NCBI GenBank assembly: GCA_965213885.1
Contig: OZ243919.1
Location: forward strand, 1,798,001 to 1,862,000
DNA: 64,000 bases
Direction: 5' to 3'
Source of the DNA: VYFG01 sp965213885
GTDB taxonomy: Bacteria > Pseudomonadota > Gammaproteobacteria > Arenicellales > Poriferihabitantaceae
Shown: one piece after another, positions 42,439 through 51,199 of the stretch
Numbering within the stretch: the stretch's first letter is position 1
How the letters are laid out: every line of letters starts with the position of its first letter
Made by a program: the position numbers and the translations under genes
Notes under the pieces: model-generated
What the model was told of the DNA's origin: nothing
What the model saw: only the letters and a program-made list of their open reading frames with translations
Databases searched by the model: none

Positions 42439-42546
42439 GATGGGGCTCGGGAGAAAATAGTCATGTTGGTCTCACAGCCGGATCATACACCGTCATGGTC
42501 TGGCGGGTGACAACCCGGCACGCCCGGATCCCCCGCTACACTTCAC

Positions 42547-42574
42547 TTGACTTGGTCAGGAAAAACAATACAAT
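42547..42574 (+). promoter_or_regulatory. class I phaC promoter
   Basis: TTGACT at 42547-42552, 16-base spacer, TACAAT at 42569-42574. Predicted start near 42581, immediately beside the PhaR-like site; the leader to ATG 42628 is about 45 bases. Confidence 0.6.
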
Positions 42575-42582
42575 AGCATAAA

Positions 42583-42597
42583 TTGTGCGCTGCACAA
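42583..42597. promoter_or_regulatory. PhaR-like site at the phaC start of transcription
   Basis: TTGTGCGCTGCACAA is a nearly palindromic TGC-rich element located at the predicted +1 of phaC. Binding here would block initiation or early elongation. Confidence 0.65.
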
Positions 42598-42627
42598 ATC
42601 TCATCTTCCCATTCCGCGGACCGCCTC

Positions 42628-44415
42628 ATGCCCGAAGACCAGACCCAGCATACTGCCAAAAGTGACGATCCGAGTCAGATATTGTTAAACAATATCAAAG
42701 AAATGGAGGATATTCTTGGAGAAATTTCTAAAAGTACCTCTGCCACGGACGTGGACCCGTTCCATCTCACCGAGGCCTGTACCGCCTGGATCAAGGCCAT
42801 TTCCACCGACCCCCAGAAGGTATTCGAGGCCGGGCTGCAGTACTGGCAGGACGCCATGCGCCTTTACCAGCAAAGCGCCCTCACGCTCATGGGGGTGGAG
42901 CAGGAACCCGTGATCAGCGAATCGAAGGGCGACCGGCGCTTCCGCCACGAGGCGTGGCAGGACCAGCCGGTGTTCAACCTGATCAAGCAGTCCTACCTGC
43001 TGACCTCGCGCTGGGCCCGGGACCTGGCCTCCGACGTCGAGGGCCTGGATGAGCACGATGCGGAAAAGGTGGCCTTCTTTACCGAACGCTACATCGAGTC
43101 CCTGTCACCCACCAATTTCGCCGCCACCAACCCGGCAGTCATCGAAAAGACCATCGAATCCAACGGGGAGAATCTGGTCAGGGGCCTGAAGAACATGCTG
43201 GCGGATCTCAAGGAGGGCAACGGCCAGCTGCAGATTTCCATGACCGACACGGAAGCGTTCGAACTCGGCCGCAATGTTGCCACGACGCCCGGCAAGGTGG
43301 TCTTCCGAAACCGCATGTTCGAACTGCTGCAGTACAGCCCGTCGACGGAAACGGTTTTCACCCGCCCCCTCCTGATCATCCCGCCCTGGATCAACAAGTA
43401 CTACGTTCTCGATCTGCAGCCGAGAAATTCCTTCATCCGCTGGCTGGTGGAACAGGGCCACACCGTGTTCGTGGTCTCCTGGATCAACCCCGACGCCTCC
43501 TACCGTGACACCGGCTTCGATGCGTACGTGATCGAGGGCGTGGGTGCCGCCCTGGACGCCGTGGAGGCGGCCACCGGTGAAAGCCGGGTGAACGCCATCG
43601 GCTACTGTATCGGCGGCGCGCTTCTGGCAACCTCCCTTGCCTATCTCAAGGCCACCGGCGACGAACGGATCCGCAGCGCCACGCTCCTGACCACCCTGCT
43701 GGATTACTCGGAGCCCGGCGAACTGGGTGTGTTCATCGACCAGAAACAGCTGGACAAGCTGGATGAATCCATGCAGGAGAAGGGCTACCTGAAGGGCAGT
43801 TCCATGGCGGGCACCTTCAACCTCCTGCGGGCCAACGACCTGATCTGGTCTTTCTACATCAACAACTACCTGCTCGGAAATGACCCGCGGCCTTTCGACC
43901 TGCTGTACTGGAATTCCGATTCCACCCGGCTGCCCGCCAACATGCATCGCTGGTACCTGCAGAACTTCTACATCGACAACAGGTTGCAAGAGCCGGGTGG
44001 CATCGAGATCGACGGCGTCCCCATCGACCTCGGCGGCGTGGACGTCCCGGTCTGCTTCGTCTCTGCGGTGGAGGATCACATCGCGCCCTGGAAGTCCACC
44101 TACGCGGGCACCCGACTGTTTTCCGGTCAGGTCAAGTTCATCCTGGGAGGGTCGGGCCATATCGCCGGGATCGTCAACCCGCCCGCGGCGGCCAAGTACT
44201 GCTACCGGGCCACCAGTCGTCCCCCCGCGGACCCGGACCGGTGGTTTGCCGGCACCAAGGTCCACGAGGGCTCCTGGTGGCCGGAATGGCAGCGCTGGAT
44301 CAGCCGCAGGGCCGGCAAGCGGATTCCCGCCAGGCGGCCCGGGGACGGCGGACTCGAGATCATCGGGGACGCGCCCGGCAGCTATGTCAAGATGCGCGTG
44401 TTGAAGGACGACTGA
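42628..44415 (+). CDS. phaC: class I poly(3-hydroxyalkanoate) synthase
   Basis: Polymerase of 595 residues, the class I length. The lipase-like box GYCIGG carries catalytic Cys327; the aspartate lies in VSAVEDHIAPW and the histidine in LGGSGHIAGIVN. The PhaC_N domain precedes it. ATG at 42628 was chosen because an in-frame TTG at 42583 falls inside the PhaR-like site. Codons 12-40 are A/T-rich. It heads a run with a second phaB 45 bases downstream. Confidence 0.96.
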   Translation: MPEDQTQHTAKSDDPSQILLNNIKEMEDILGEISKSTSATDVDPFHLTEACTAWIKAISTDPQKVFEAGLQYWQDAMRLYQQSALTLMGVEQEPVISESKGDRRFRHEAWQDQPVFNLIKQSYLLTSRWARDLASDVEGLDEHDAEKVAFFTERYIESLSPTNFAATNPAVIEKTIESNGENLVRGLKNMLADLKEGNGQLQISMTDTEAFELGRNVATTPGKVVFRNRMFELLQYSPSTETVFTRPLLIIPPWINKYYVLDLQPRNSFIRWLVEQGHTVFVVSWINPDASYRDTGFDAYVIEGVGAALDAVEAATGESRVNAIGYCIGGALLATSLAYLKATGDERIRSATLLTTLLDYSEPGELGVFIDQKQLDKLDESMQEKGYLKGSSMAGTFNLLRANDLIWSFYINNYLLGNDPRPFDLLYWNSDSTRLPANMHRWYLQNFYIDNRLQEPGGIEIDGVPIDLGGVDVPVCFVSAVEDHIAPWKSTYAGTRLFSGQVKFILGGSGHIAGIVNPPAAAKYCYRATSRPPADPDRWFAGTKVHEGSWWPEWQRWISRRAGKRIPARRPGDGGLEIIGDAPGSYVKMRVLKDD

Positions 44416-44460
44416 AGCATTTCCCAATCAACGAAACAAACACACATAGGAGTACATTCC

Positions 44461-45183
44461 ATGAGCAGAGTCGCAGTGGTTACCGGCGGCACCCGGGGTA
44501 TCGGTGAGGCCGTCAGCGTCAGCCTGAAAGAGGCTGGCTACAGCGTCGCCGCCAGCTATGCGGGCAATGACGAGGCCGCGCAGAAATTCACCGAGAAAAC
44601 CGGCATCCCGACCTACAAGTTCGACGTCTCCGATTTCGATGCCTGCAAGGCTGCGGTGGAACGGATCGAAGCCGACCTCGGCCCCGTCGATGTCCTGGTG
44701 AACAACGCCGGAATCACCAAGGACGGGACCATGCACCGCATGAGCTTTGACCAGTGGAATGCAGTGATCCAGACCAACCTGTCCTCCTGCTTCAACATGA
44801 GCCGTTTGGTCATCGAGGGCATGCGGGAACGTGGCTTCGGCCGCATCGTCAACATCGGCTCCGTGAACGGTCAGGCCGGACAGTACGGCCAGGTAAACTA
44901 CGCCGCGGCGAAGTCCGGGATTCATGGATTCACCAAGGCCCTGGCCCAGGAAGGCGCCGCCAAGGGCATCACCGTGAATGCCATCGCCCCGGGCTATGTG
45001 CTCACCGACATGGTGCGCGCGGTCCCGGAGAAGGTGCTGGAGAAGATCATCGCCACCATCCCGGTGGGCCGCCTGGGCGATCCCAATGACATCGCCCGCA
45101 CGGTGCTGTTCCTGGTGGGCGACGACGCCGGCTTCATTACCGGCTCGACCCTCAGCATCAACGGCGGCCAGCACATGTACTGA
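44461..45183 (+). CDS. phaB: acetoacetyl-CoA reductase PhaB, copy 2
   Basis: Short-chain dehydrogenase of 240 residues with TGGTRGIG, NNAG, and the catalytic region IGSVNGQAGQYGQVNYAAAKSG. It differs enough from the copy at 40678 to be an old duplication or separate acquisition. AGGAG lies eight bases before the ATG. It follows class I phaC in the same direction, so polymerase and reductase are probably co-expressed, while copy 1 has its own PhaR-type promoter. Confidence 0.93.
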   Translation: MSRVAVVTGGTRGIGEAVSVSLKEAGYSVAASYAGNDEAAQKFTEKTGIPTYKFDVSDFDACKAAVERIEADLGPVDVLVNNAGITKDGTMHRMSFDQWNAVIQTNLSSCFNMSRLVIEGMRERGFGRIVNIGSVNGQAGQYGQVNYAAAKSGIHGFTKALAQEGAAKGITVNAIAPGYVLTDMVRAVPEKVLEKIIATIPVGRLGDPNDIARTVLFLVGDDAGFITGSTLSINGGQHMY

Positions 45184-45230
45184 ACGGGGCGGCCGTCCCG
45201 CATGGTCCCGGAGCCGGCGGCATTCCGGGG

Positions 45231-46283
45231 CTACAGCCCTGCTGCCAGCCAGCGGCCCAGTTCCGGGTGCACTTCCCGCTGGGCCCTGGCGCTGACGATC
45301 AGCCCGATGTGGCCGCCGCCAAACCGCAGCTCCCCGTATTGCCCGGGATCGACATGCGCCTGAAGCGCCGAAGACGAGGCTGGCGGCACCAGGTGGTCCC
45401 CTTCCGCGAATACGTTCAGCACGGGCGCCTCCAGGCGGTTCAGTTTCACGGCCTCACCCCGGACCCCGAACATCCCCCGGACGAGGCGGTTGTCCCCGTA
45501 GAGTTCCCCCATGAACTGGGCAAATGCCCTGCCCGGCTGGTCCGGGCAGTCATGCACCCACCGGTCCATGCGCAGGGAGAACCCGAAGCCGGCGTCCTCC
45601 TGGTGACCGTCGATCCGGCGCACATGCCTTCGGAGGTCATCGAAGGGGCGGGTGGAACGGAACATCAACGTGATCAGTTCACCGGGCACGTTGACCGGGT
45701 GCGTCGCCAGCCTGGAGAACCGGATGTTCCGGGACCAGAGCCTGATCAGGCTGTCTCCGGCATGGAAATCCACCGGCGTAACCACCAGACCGAGCCTCCT
45801 GACCCGCCCAGGCCGCAGGCAGGCATGGATGAGGGCGAAGGTGCCGCCCTGGCAGATACCCAACAGGTTGATCCGCTCGAACCCCGTCGCACCGGCCACA
45901 TGGTCGAGGGCATCCCCGATGGCGTCCAGGACATACACCGAAAGGTCGTTCTCCCGGTCGGCGTCCGTGGTGCGCACCCAGTCCATGAGAAACACCCGGT
46001 TGCCGGCCTCGGCCAACCTGCGCACCATGGAATGGTCCGGGTCGATATCGATCACGTCCGCACGGTTGACGTGGGAATAGACGATCAGGACCGGGACGGC
46101 GCCCTCTTCCGGACCGGCGATGAATTCACGCAGCCGCACGGGACCCTTCTCGAGCACCACCCGGTTGGGGGTGCACCAGCCTCTGGCGACGGAATGGCTT
46201 TCGATCTGCCGGTTGAACGCCCGGTACCTGTCCCTGAACCGGTCGAGCTCGTGCCTGATGTCCATGGCGGGCCGTCCGGTCAC
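45231..46283 (-). CDS. phaC: class III poly(3-hydroxyalkanoate) synthase subunit PhaC
   Basis: Second PHA synthase, 350 residues, the class III length. Catalytic residues line up almost exactly with the Allochromatium enzyme (Cys149, Asp302, His331): Cys144 in GICQGG, Asp296 in FAEGDHLVPP, His325 in FGGGHIGL. It starts at GTG 46283, overlapping the PhaE stop by four bases; ATG at 46265 is the alternative. Class III PhaC needs PhaE for activity, and the coupled upstream gene supplies it. Convergent with the second phaB. Confidence 0.9.
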   Translation of the reverse strand: MTGRPAMDIRHELDRFRDRYRAFNRQIESHSVARGWCTPNRVVLEKGPVRLREFIAGPEEGAVPVLIVYSHVNRADVIDIDPDHSMVRRLAEAGNRVFLMDWVRTTDADRENDLSVYVLDAIGDALDHVAGATGFERINLLGICQGGTFALIHACLRPGRVRRLGLVVTPVDFHAGDSLIRLWSRNIRFSRLATHPVNVPGELITLMFRSTRPFDDLRRHVRRIDGHQEDAGFGFSLRMDRWVHDCPDQPGRAFAQFMGELYGDNRLVRGMFGVRGEAVKLNRLEAPVLNVFAEGDHLVPPASSSALQAHVDPGQYGELRFGGGHIGLIVSARAQREVHPELGRWLAAGL

Positions 46284-46777
46284 GGGTCATTTCCCGGCAC
46301 CGCCAGGTCGATGCAGCCGTTGACGACCAGACCGATCATCTCCGCGAACGGGGCCGATCGCACCAGGTTGCCGTAGGCAAGGTCGCAGGCCTCGGCCCAG
46401 GCCTGGAAGAATTCCGGGAAGTCCGGGATGTGGTCCCGGTTGCCGGCCAGCGTCTCGATGAACGATTCCATGGCCTCCCTGCCCTGGGCCAGCATCTCCC
46501 CCCGGAATTCCCGCATGGCCAGGTCCAGGCCGGGCTGCCGGCTGACCAGGGGGTTTTCCAGAAGGCCGCCCGCCAGGGCCATCTGCCGCCCGAAGGCCTC
46601 CTGCCAGACTTCCACCAGGCGGGGGTGCAGCTCGGCCATGGCGGAAGAGGCGACATCCCGCTCCAGGAGTTCCACGTAACAGGCGTAGCACTGCCCGATG
46701 CTCACATAACAGGCGCCGGAAAACAGGTATTTCTGGAAGGGTCCGGGTTCGGTGGGGTGTTCGGTCACGTTGTGCAT
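46280..46777 (-). CDS. phaE: short PhaE-like subunit of class III PHA synthase
   Basis: Protein of 165 residues, mostly helical. The C-terminal half (FPEFFQAWAEACDLAYGNLV, then EMIGLVVNGCIDL) resembles the C-terminal region of PhaE, which contacts PhaC. Bacterial PhaE is usually around 350 residues, so this is less than half size, closer to haloarchaeal PhaE. ATG at 46777 is used. Coupling with class III phaC is the strongest argument for the call; sequence similarity alone is weak. Several cysteines (GACYVSIGQCYACYV) are unusual. Confidence 0.7.
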   Translation of the reverse strand: MHNVTEHPTEPGPFQKYLFSGACYVSIGQCYACYVELLERDVASSAMAELHPRLVEVWQEAFGRQMALAGGLLENPLVSRQPGLDLAMREFRGEMLAQGREAMESFIETLAGNRDHIPDFPEFFQAWAEACDLAYGNLVRSAPFAEMIGLVVNGCIDLAVPGNDP

Positions 46778-46872
46778 GGACTCGGGCTGCCCGAATGGCG
46801 GATTATCGCAGCCAGGAGGCGGATTGCCCAATCCTTGCCGCGTGCCGGAGCCGGGAGTTCAGCCAGGTATCG

Positions 46873-47730
46873 TCAGTCGTACCCGGCCTGCTGGTCGAAA
46901 AAGGAGGCGGTCTCCGGAAGCTCGGGGAGGTCCATGTCAAACGCCAGCGAGCGGACCCTGCTCCTGGGGCGGCCCCGAACCGTCAGCCCCTCGAACCGGC
47001 TTGGCATCGGGTTGGGGGAAAGAGGCACGGCATCATCCGCACAATAGACGCAGATGAACAGCGTACGCGGCGCGGGCGACAGGTTGGGGCCGGACCCGTG
47101 AAGAAGGCGGGTGTGCATGAAGCAGACCGATCCGGCCGGACCGGTGCAGGTCACCGCCCGGCGCTCGCAGTCCTCGGCGACCCGGTCCGCCACCGCGCCG
47201 GTGAAGGTGCCTGCGTGCCACAACGAATGGATGGTCCCCCGATGTGATCCCGGCAAGACCCTGAGCGGCCCGTTGTCAAGGGTCACGTCGTCCAGGAAAA
47301 CCAGGGCCGTGACCACGTCGTCGTTGCTGTGCGGGGTGAAGCTGAAGTCCTGATGCCACTTGACGTGGGTGGCGCTCCCGGGCAGCTTGGAATTGATCTT
47401 GCTGTGGTGGAAGCGGACATCGGGCCCGATGAGATCCGCCAGGATCTCCGGAATCCGCCCGTCCGACATCACCCGAAAATAGCTGTCCGAGATCTCCACC
47501 GGTGCATTCACCCGGCGGAGCGCCGGCGCGGCCGGACTGTGGCCGTGTTCGAGGTCGAACCTCGGCTTGCCGTTGACCGTGTCCCCCCAGGGTGCGTCAT
47601 GACCCCGACTTGCCTCCACCCATTCACGGAACCGGGCCTGCATCGCCCCGAGACTGTCCGGCGGCACGCCGTCTTCCACCACCAGGTAGCCGTGTTCGCG
47701 AAAGAAGGACCGGTCGGCGGTCGGCGGCAT
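46873..47730 (-). CDS. phytanoyl-CoA dioxygenase (PhyH) family protein, copy 1
   Basis: Fe(II)/2-oxoglutarate oxygenase of 285 residues. His-x-Asp ligands are in VKWHQDFSFTPH, the family core LPGSHRGTIHSLWH is present, and the distal histidine is in HTRLLHGSGPN with the 2-oxoglutarate arginine a little downstream (PRTLF). Start MPPTADRSFFREHGYLVV is typical. It stands between the PHA genes and polB. Bacterial PhyH proteins act on many small acids, amino acids and phosphonates, so the substrate is open. Confidence 0.88.
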   Translation of the reverse strand: MPPTADRSFFREHGYLVVEDGVPPDSLGAMQARFREWVEASRGHDAPWGDTVNGKPRFDLEHGHSPAAPALRRVNAPVEISDSYFRVMSDGRIPEILADLIGPDVRFHHSKINSKLPGSATHVKWHQDFSFTPHSNDDVVTALVFLDDVTLDNGPLRVLPGSHRGTIHSLWHAGTFTGAVADRVAEDCERRAVTCTGPAGSVCFMHTRLLHGSGPNLSPAPRTLFICVYCADDAVPLSPNPMPSRFEGLTVRGRPRSRVRSLAFDMDLPELPETASFFDQQAGYD

Positions 47731-47854
47731 CAGGCGTCACTCCCGTTTGGCTCGGTGAAGGATGCATTTATCGCACATTTTCCGCACCGATGGCCAGCAT
47801 CCGGAAATCATCGGCCGGGCGGGCGGCGGAGATTCACCTGCCCCGGAACCCGGT

Positions 47855-50230
47855 CTAGAAGAGCGCCGCCTGGCGGCTCACGACCGCGTCGAATGCAAGC
47901 CCGACGAACGGCAGGACGGCGTCCGCGATGGGTTTCAGCTGGCGCTCGATGTAGTGATCGTAGTCGAGCGGGTTGTCGCGGTACTCCAGGGGTTCCGGCC
48001 CCGCCACGGTGATGACGTAGCGGATCGTGCCCCTTTCCTGGTAGCGCAGGCGCCTGCCCGCGGCCCGGTTGCGTTCGTCGGCCAGGCGCGCCGCACGGAC
48101 ATGGGGCGGCACGTTGCGTTCGTAGGCTGCGAGTTTGCGGCGCAGCCGCTTGCGATACACCAGGCCGGCGTCGTGCTCCCCGGCCAGGAGCCCGTCCACG
48201 GTACGCCGGATCAGGTCGGACGGGTCCAGATCGTGGAAGACATGGTCATAGAGCGACTGCTGGAAATCCCTGGCCAGCCGGGTCCAGTCCGTGCGGACGT
48301 TCTCGAGCCCCTTGAAAACGATCCGGTCCGGCACGTCCCCCTCCCCCGCCACGAGCCCAGCGTAGCGTTTCTTGCTGCCGGCGTCGGAGCCACGGATGGT
48401 GGGCATGAGAAAGCGGGCGAAATGGGTCTCGAACTCGAGTTCGAGCAGACTGTCGAGGCCGAACCTCTCCCGGATGTTCTCCTGCCATCCCGCGTTGATT
48501 TTCCCGGCCAGGTCACGGCCGATGGCGCGGCACTCCGCCGCCGGCAGGCCTTCGTCCAGGGACACGAAGATCGAATCCGTGTCCCCGTAGATCACGCCGT
48601 AGCCCCGCGCCTCGATCCACCGGCCGGTGGTCTGCATGATTTCGTGACCGCGCATGGTGATGGAACTGGCGAGCCTGGCGTCGTAGAATCTGCAGCCGCC
48701 CGATCCGAGCACGCCGTAGAAGGAGTTCATCAGGATCTTGATCGCCCGGGAGCGGGGCTGGTCGTTGTCCCTCTTGGCCTGGTCACGCTGCTGCCACAGG
48801 TCAGCGATGATGCCCGGCAGGTAATGGTGCGAACGGTGGAACCGCGCCCCGAGAAACCCCTCGACCGCTTCGTCCGGCGCCCTCAGACCCTCTACCAACC
48901 CCATGGGATCGATCCGGAAAGTCCGGATGATGGACGGATAGAGGCTCTTGAAATCCAGCACCAGGACATTGCGGTATAGTCCTGGCTTCGAATCCATGAC
49001 ATATCCCCCGGGACTGGTGAGGCCGCCGTCCGGCGGCAGGTTGGGCGCCACGTAACCGCCGCGATGCAACTTCGGCAGGTACAGGTTGGTGAACGCGGCC
49101 ACCGAACCCCCGGCCCTGTCCAGCTCGAGCCCGGTCAGGTGGCTTCTGAGCACCAGGTAATCGATGAGATTGGTGGCCTTCAGGATATCCAGCACCAGGC
49201 GGCAGTCCTCCAGGTTGTAGGCCGCCAGTGCAGGCTTGTCGTGGAGAAAATTGTGGCGGATTTCCGCGAAACGGTCATCGACGTCCTCATCCAGCTTCTT
49301 GCCCCGGCCAAGCAGTTCCCGCGACACGTGCTCCAGGGAGAAGCTGGCGAAACTCCAGGTTGCCGCCCGCAGCGCATCAATGCCGTCGATGGCTACCCTG
49401 CCCGGTATGTACACCCGGCCCTTGCCCCGCTCGGCGCGCGTCTCCCGCCACCGGGCCTGTTCCCCGCCGCGGCCGATCCTCATGGGAATCCGGTGGTGCC
49501 CGGCCCGCTCGAGGATGATCCGAAGGTCGAAATTCACCAGGTTCCAGCCGACGATCAGGTCCGGGTCCAGGTCGTTGACGCGGTCCTGAAGCAATGCCAG
49601 CAGCCCGGCCTCGTCCTGGCACCAGGCAATGGCGGTATGCGCACAGGGTTCCTCCTCGCCGATGACCAGCACCTCCCCGTCTCCCGCCCCGTCACCTGCC
49701 AGGCCCACCGACCAGAGCGTGCCGTCGAGGTCGCATTCGATATCCAGGGACAGCAGGCGCAGCCTCGGCCGGTAGTCCGCCGCCCGCAACCTGCAGTCGC
49801 GGACTTCCCGGTATCCCTCCCTCGGGATCATCCGCCCGGTGAAGGCCAGGCCCCCGCGGACAAAGCGTTCCATGAGAAACCGGTCGTGGAGGCGGATATC
49901 GCTCTCCAGCACCTCGATCCCCTGGTCGCCCAGGATGTCCTCGGCCACGTGCCGGTCGCCGATGGTCCGGGTGTATACCGCCGCCGCCCGGCTGCCCGGA
50001 AAGGTCCTGAGCGGCAGTGATTCCACGGACACCGCCGCACCGAGGGGGCGAAGGGTCGCCTCGGCCCGCTCCGCATCATCCGCGGCCACGAAACAGACCG
50101 TCCGCTCTCCCTCGACCAGGAGACGCACGGGCCCGTCGTCGGCAGCCACCCAGTACTCGATCTCGGTGCCGCCGCGGCGGTCACGGCTGGCGCGGGTGAG
50201 GAGGAAGCCCCGGTCGATGAAATCGTCCAT
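47855..50230 (-). CDS. polB: DNA polymerase II
   Basis: Family B polymerase of 791 residues, similar in length to the E. coli enzyme. Proofreading motifs are LLSLDIECD (Exo I), NLVNFDLRIIL (Exo II) and YNLEDCRLVLD (Exo III). Polymerase motifs are LDFKSLYPSIIRTF (A), KILMNSFYGVLGS (B) and YGDTDSIFVSL (C), all intact. It serves in replication restart and damage tolerance and is usually SOS controlled, but I saw no clear LexA box in the 105-base gap to the divergent PhyH gene. It supports the gammaproteobacterial placement. Confidence 0.96.
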   Translation of the reverse strand: MDDFIDRGFLLTRASRDRRGGTEIEYWVAADDGPVRLLVEGERTVCFVAADDAERAEATLRPLGAAVSVESLPLRTFPGSRAAAVYTRTIGDRHVAEDILGDQGIEVLESDIRLHDRFLMERFVRGGLAFTGRMIPREGYREVRDCRLRAADYRPRLRLLSLDIECDLDGTLWSVGLAGDGAGDGEVLVIGEEEPCAHTAIAWCQDEAGLLALLQDRVNDLDPDLIVGWNLVNFDLRIILERAGHHRIPMRIGRGGEQARWRETRAERGKGRVYIPGRVAIDGIDALRAATWSFASFSLEHVSRELLGRGKKLDEDVDDRFAEIRHNFLHDKPALAAYNLEDCRLVLDILKATNLIDYLVLRSHLTGLELDRAGGSVAAFTNLYLPKLHRGGYVAPNLPPDGGLTSPGGYVMDSKPGLYRNVLVLDFKSLYPSIIRTFRIDPMGLVEGLRAPDEAVEGFLGARFHRSHHYLPGIIADLWQQRDQAKRDNDQPRSRAIKILMNSFYGVLGSGGCRFYDARLASSITMRGHEIMQTTGRWIEARGYGVIYGDTDSIFVSLDEGLPAAECRAIGRDLAGKINAGWQENIRERFGLDSLLELEFETHFARFLMPTIRGSDAGSKKRYAGLVAGEGDVPDRIVFKGLENVRTDWTRLARDFQQSLYDHVFHDLDPSDLIRRTVDGLLAGEHDAGLVYRKRLRRKLAAYERNVPPHVRAARLADERNRAAGRRLRYQERGTIRYVITVAGPEPLEYRDNPLDYDHYIERQLKPIADAVLPFVGLAFDAVVSRQAALF

Positions 50231-50335
50231 GCTAACGCAGGAACATCAGAGAAAATGGGTATTCAACATCATGGTCATGAATGATAGTGTTCCCCCCTTC
50301 CGATCACCAACCCAATTCAGGGATTTCGCGCATCC

Positions 50336-51199
50336 ATGTTCACGATCTCACCGGCGCAGGCGGAGGAGTTCCATCGCAGCGGCGTGGTTCTGGTGGAACA
50401 TATCATCTCATCGAAAGAGGTGAAGGAGTTGCGTGAGCGCTTCAAACGCCTCTTCCGGGGCCAGTTCGAGACCGGCACCATGCCGGACGAGGTCAACTGG
50501 CAGGAAGGCCAGTCGGATCCGAGCCGTGCACGCCAGATCTGCAACGGCTGGCGCGCGGACAGGGTCATTGCCCGCACGGTGCTCAGGCAGGACATTGCCC
50601 GCGCGGTGGCGGAACTCATGGGGTGGGACGGCGCCCGGATCATGCAGGACAACGTGATCTGGAAACCCGTGGGCACCCTGTCCTTCAACTACCACCAGGA
50701 CAACGCCTACCTTGACTGGTTCGAGCCCGGGGAGATCTGCACCGTCTGGATCGCCCTGGATGACATCGAGGCGCCGAACGGTACCATGGAGCTGGTGCCG
50801 GGCTCCCACTGCTGGGGCGTGTCCGAGCCGGAAGGCGAATTCCACGCGCCGGCGGACTACCGGGCGCCCATGAAAAGGCGGGCCGCCGAACTGGGTGTCC
50901 GCCCGGACATTCTCCATGTGGCCGTGCCGAGGGGGCACGGCTCCATTCACCATGGCAGCATCTGGCACGGCTCGGGCCCCAACCACGGCGATGCGCCCCG
51001 GCGCAGCCTGGCGATCCACGCCATGCCCGCGAAGGCCCGCTACCGCCGCGACGGTTTTTCCCGGGGGAACGGCCCGGTGTATTCGCGCTATGCCCGCCTT
51101 GCGTCCGACGAGATGGACGAGAACTACTTTCCCGTCCTTTGGCGCAGCGACGGCTATCGCACACCGGGGCTCTGCCGCTACCTGGAGGGCGCGCCGTGA
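50336..51199 (+). CDS. phytanoyl-CoA dioxygenase (PhyH) family protein, copy 2
   Basis: Oxygenase of 287 residues. Iron ligands are His-x-Asp in FNYHQDNAYLDWF and the histidine in GSIWHGSGPNHG; the core GTMELVPGSHCWG is present and RRSLAIHAM holds the 2-oxoglutarate arginine. The stop overlaps the malonyl-CoA decarboxylase GTG start by three bases, making it the first gene of a PhyH-matA-matB operon. Coupling suggests the oxygenase product enters the malonate pathway, which I have not seen described; this is inference. Confidence 0.88.
   Translation: MFTISPAQAEEFHRSGVVLVEHIISSKEVKELRERFKRLFRGQFETGTMPDEVNWQEGQSDPSRARQICNGWRADRVIARTVLRQDIARAVAELMGWDGARIMQDNVIWKPVGTLSFNYHQDNAYLDWFEPGEICTVWIALDDIEAPNGTMELVPGSHCWGVSEPEGEFHAPADYRAPMKRRAAELGVRPDILHVAVPRGHGSIHHGSIWHGSGPNHGDAPRRSLAIHAMPAKARYRRDGFSRGNGPVYSRYARLASDEMDENYFPVLWRSDGYRTPGLCRYLEGAP

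Noticed and set aside
42583..42627. TTG start adding 15 residues to class I PhaC
   Set aside because: The TTG lies inside the PhaR-like site at the predicted transcription start; ATG at 42628 is better placed.
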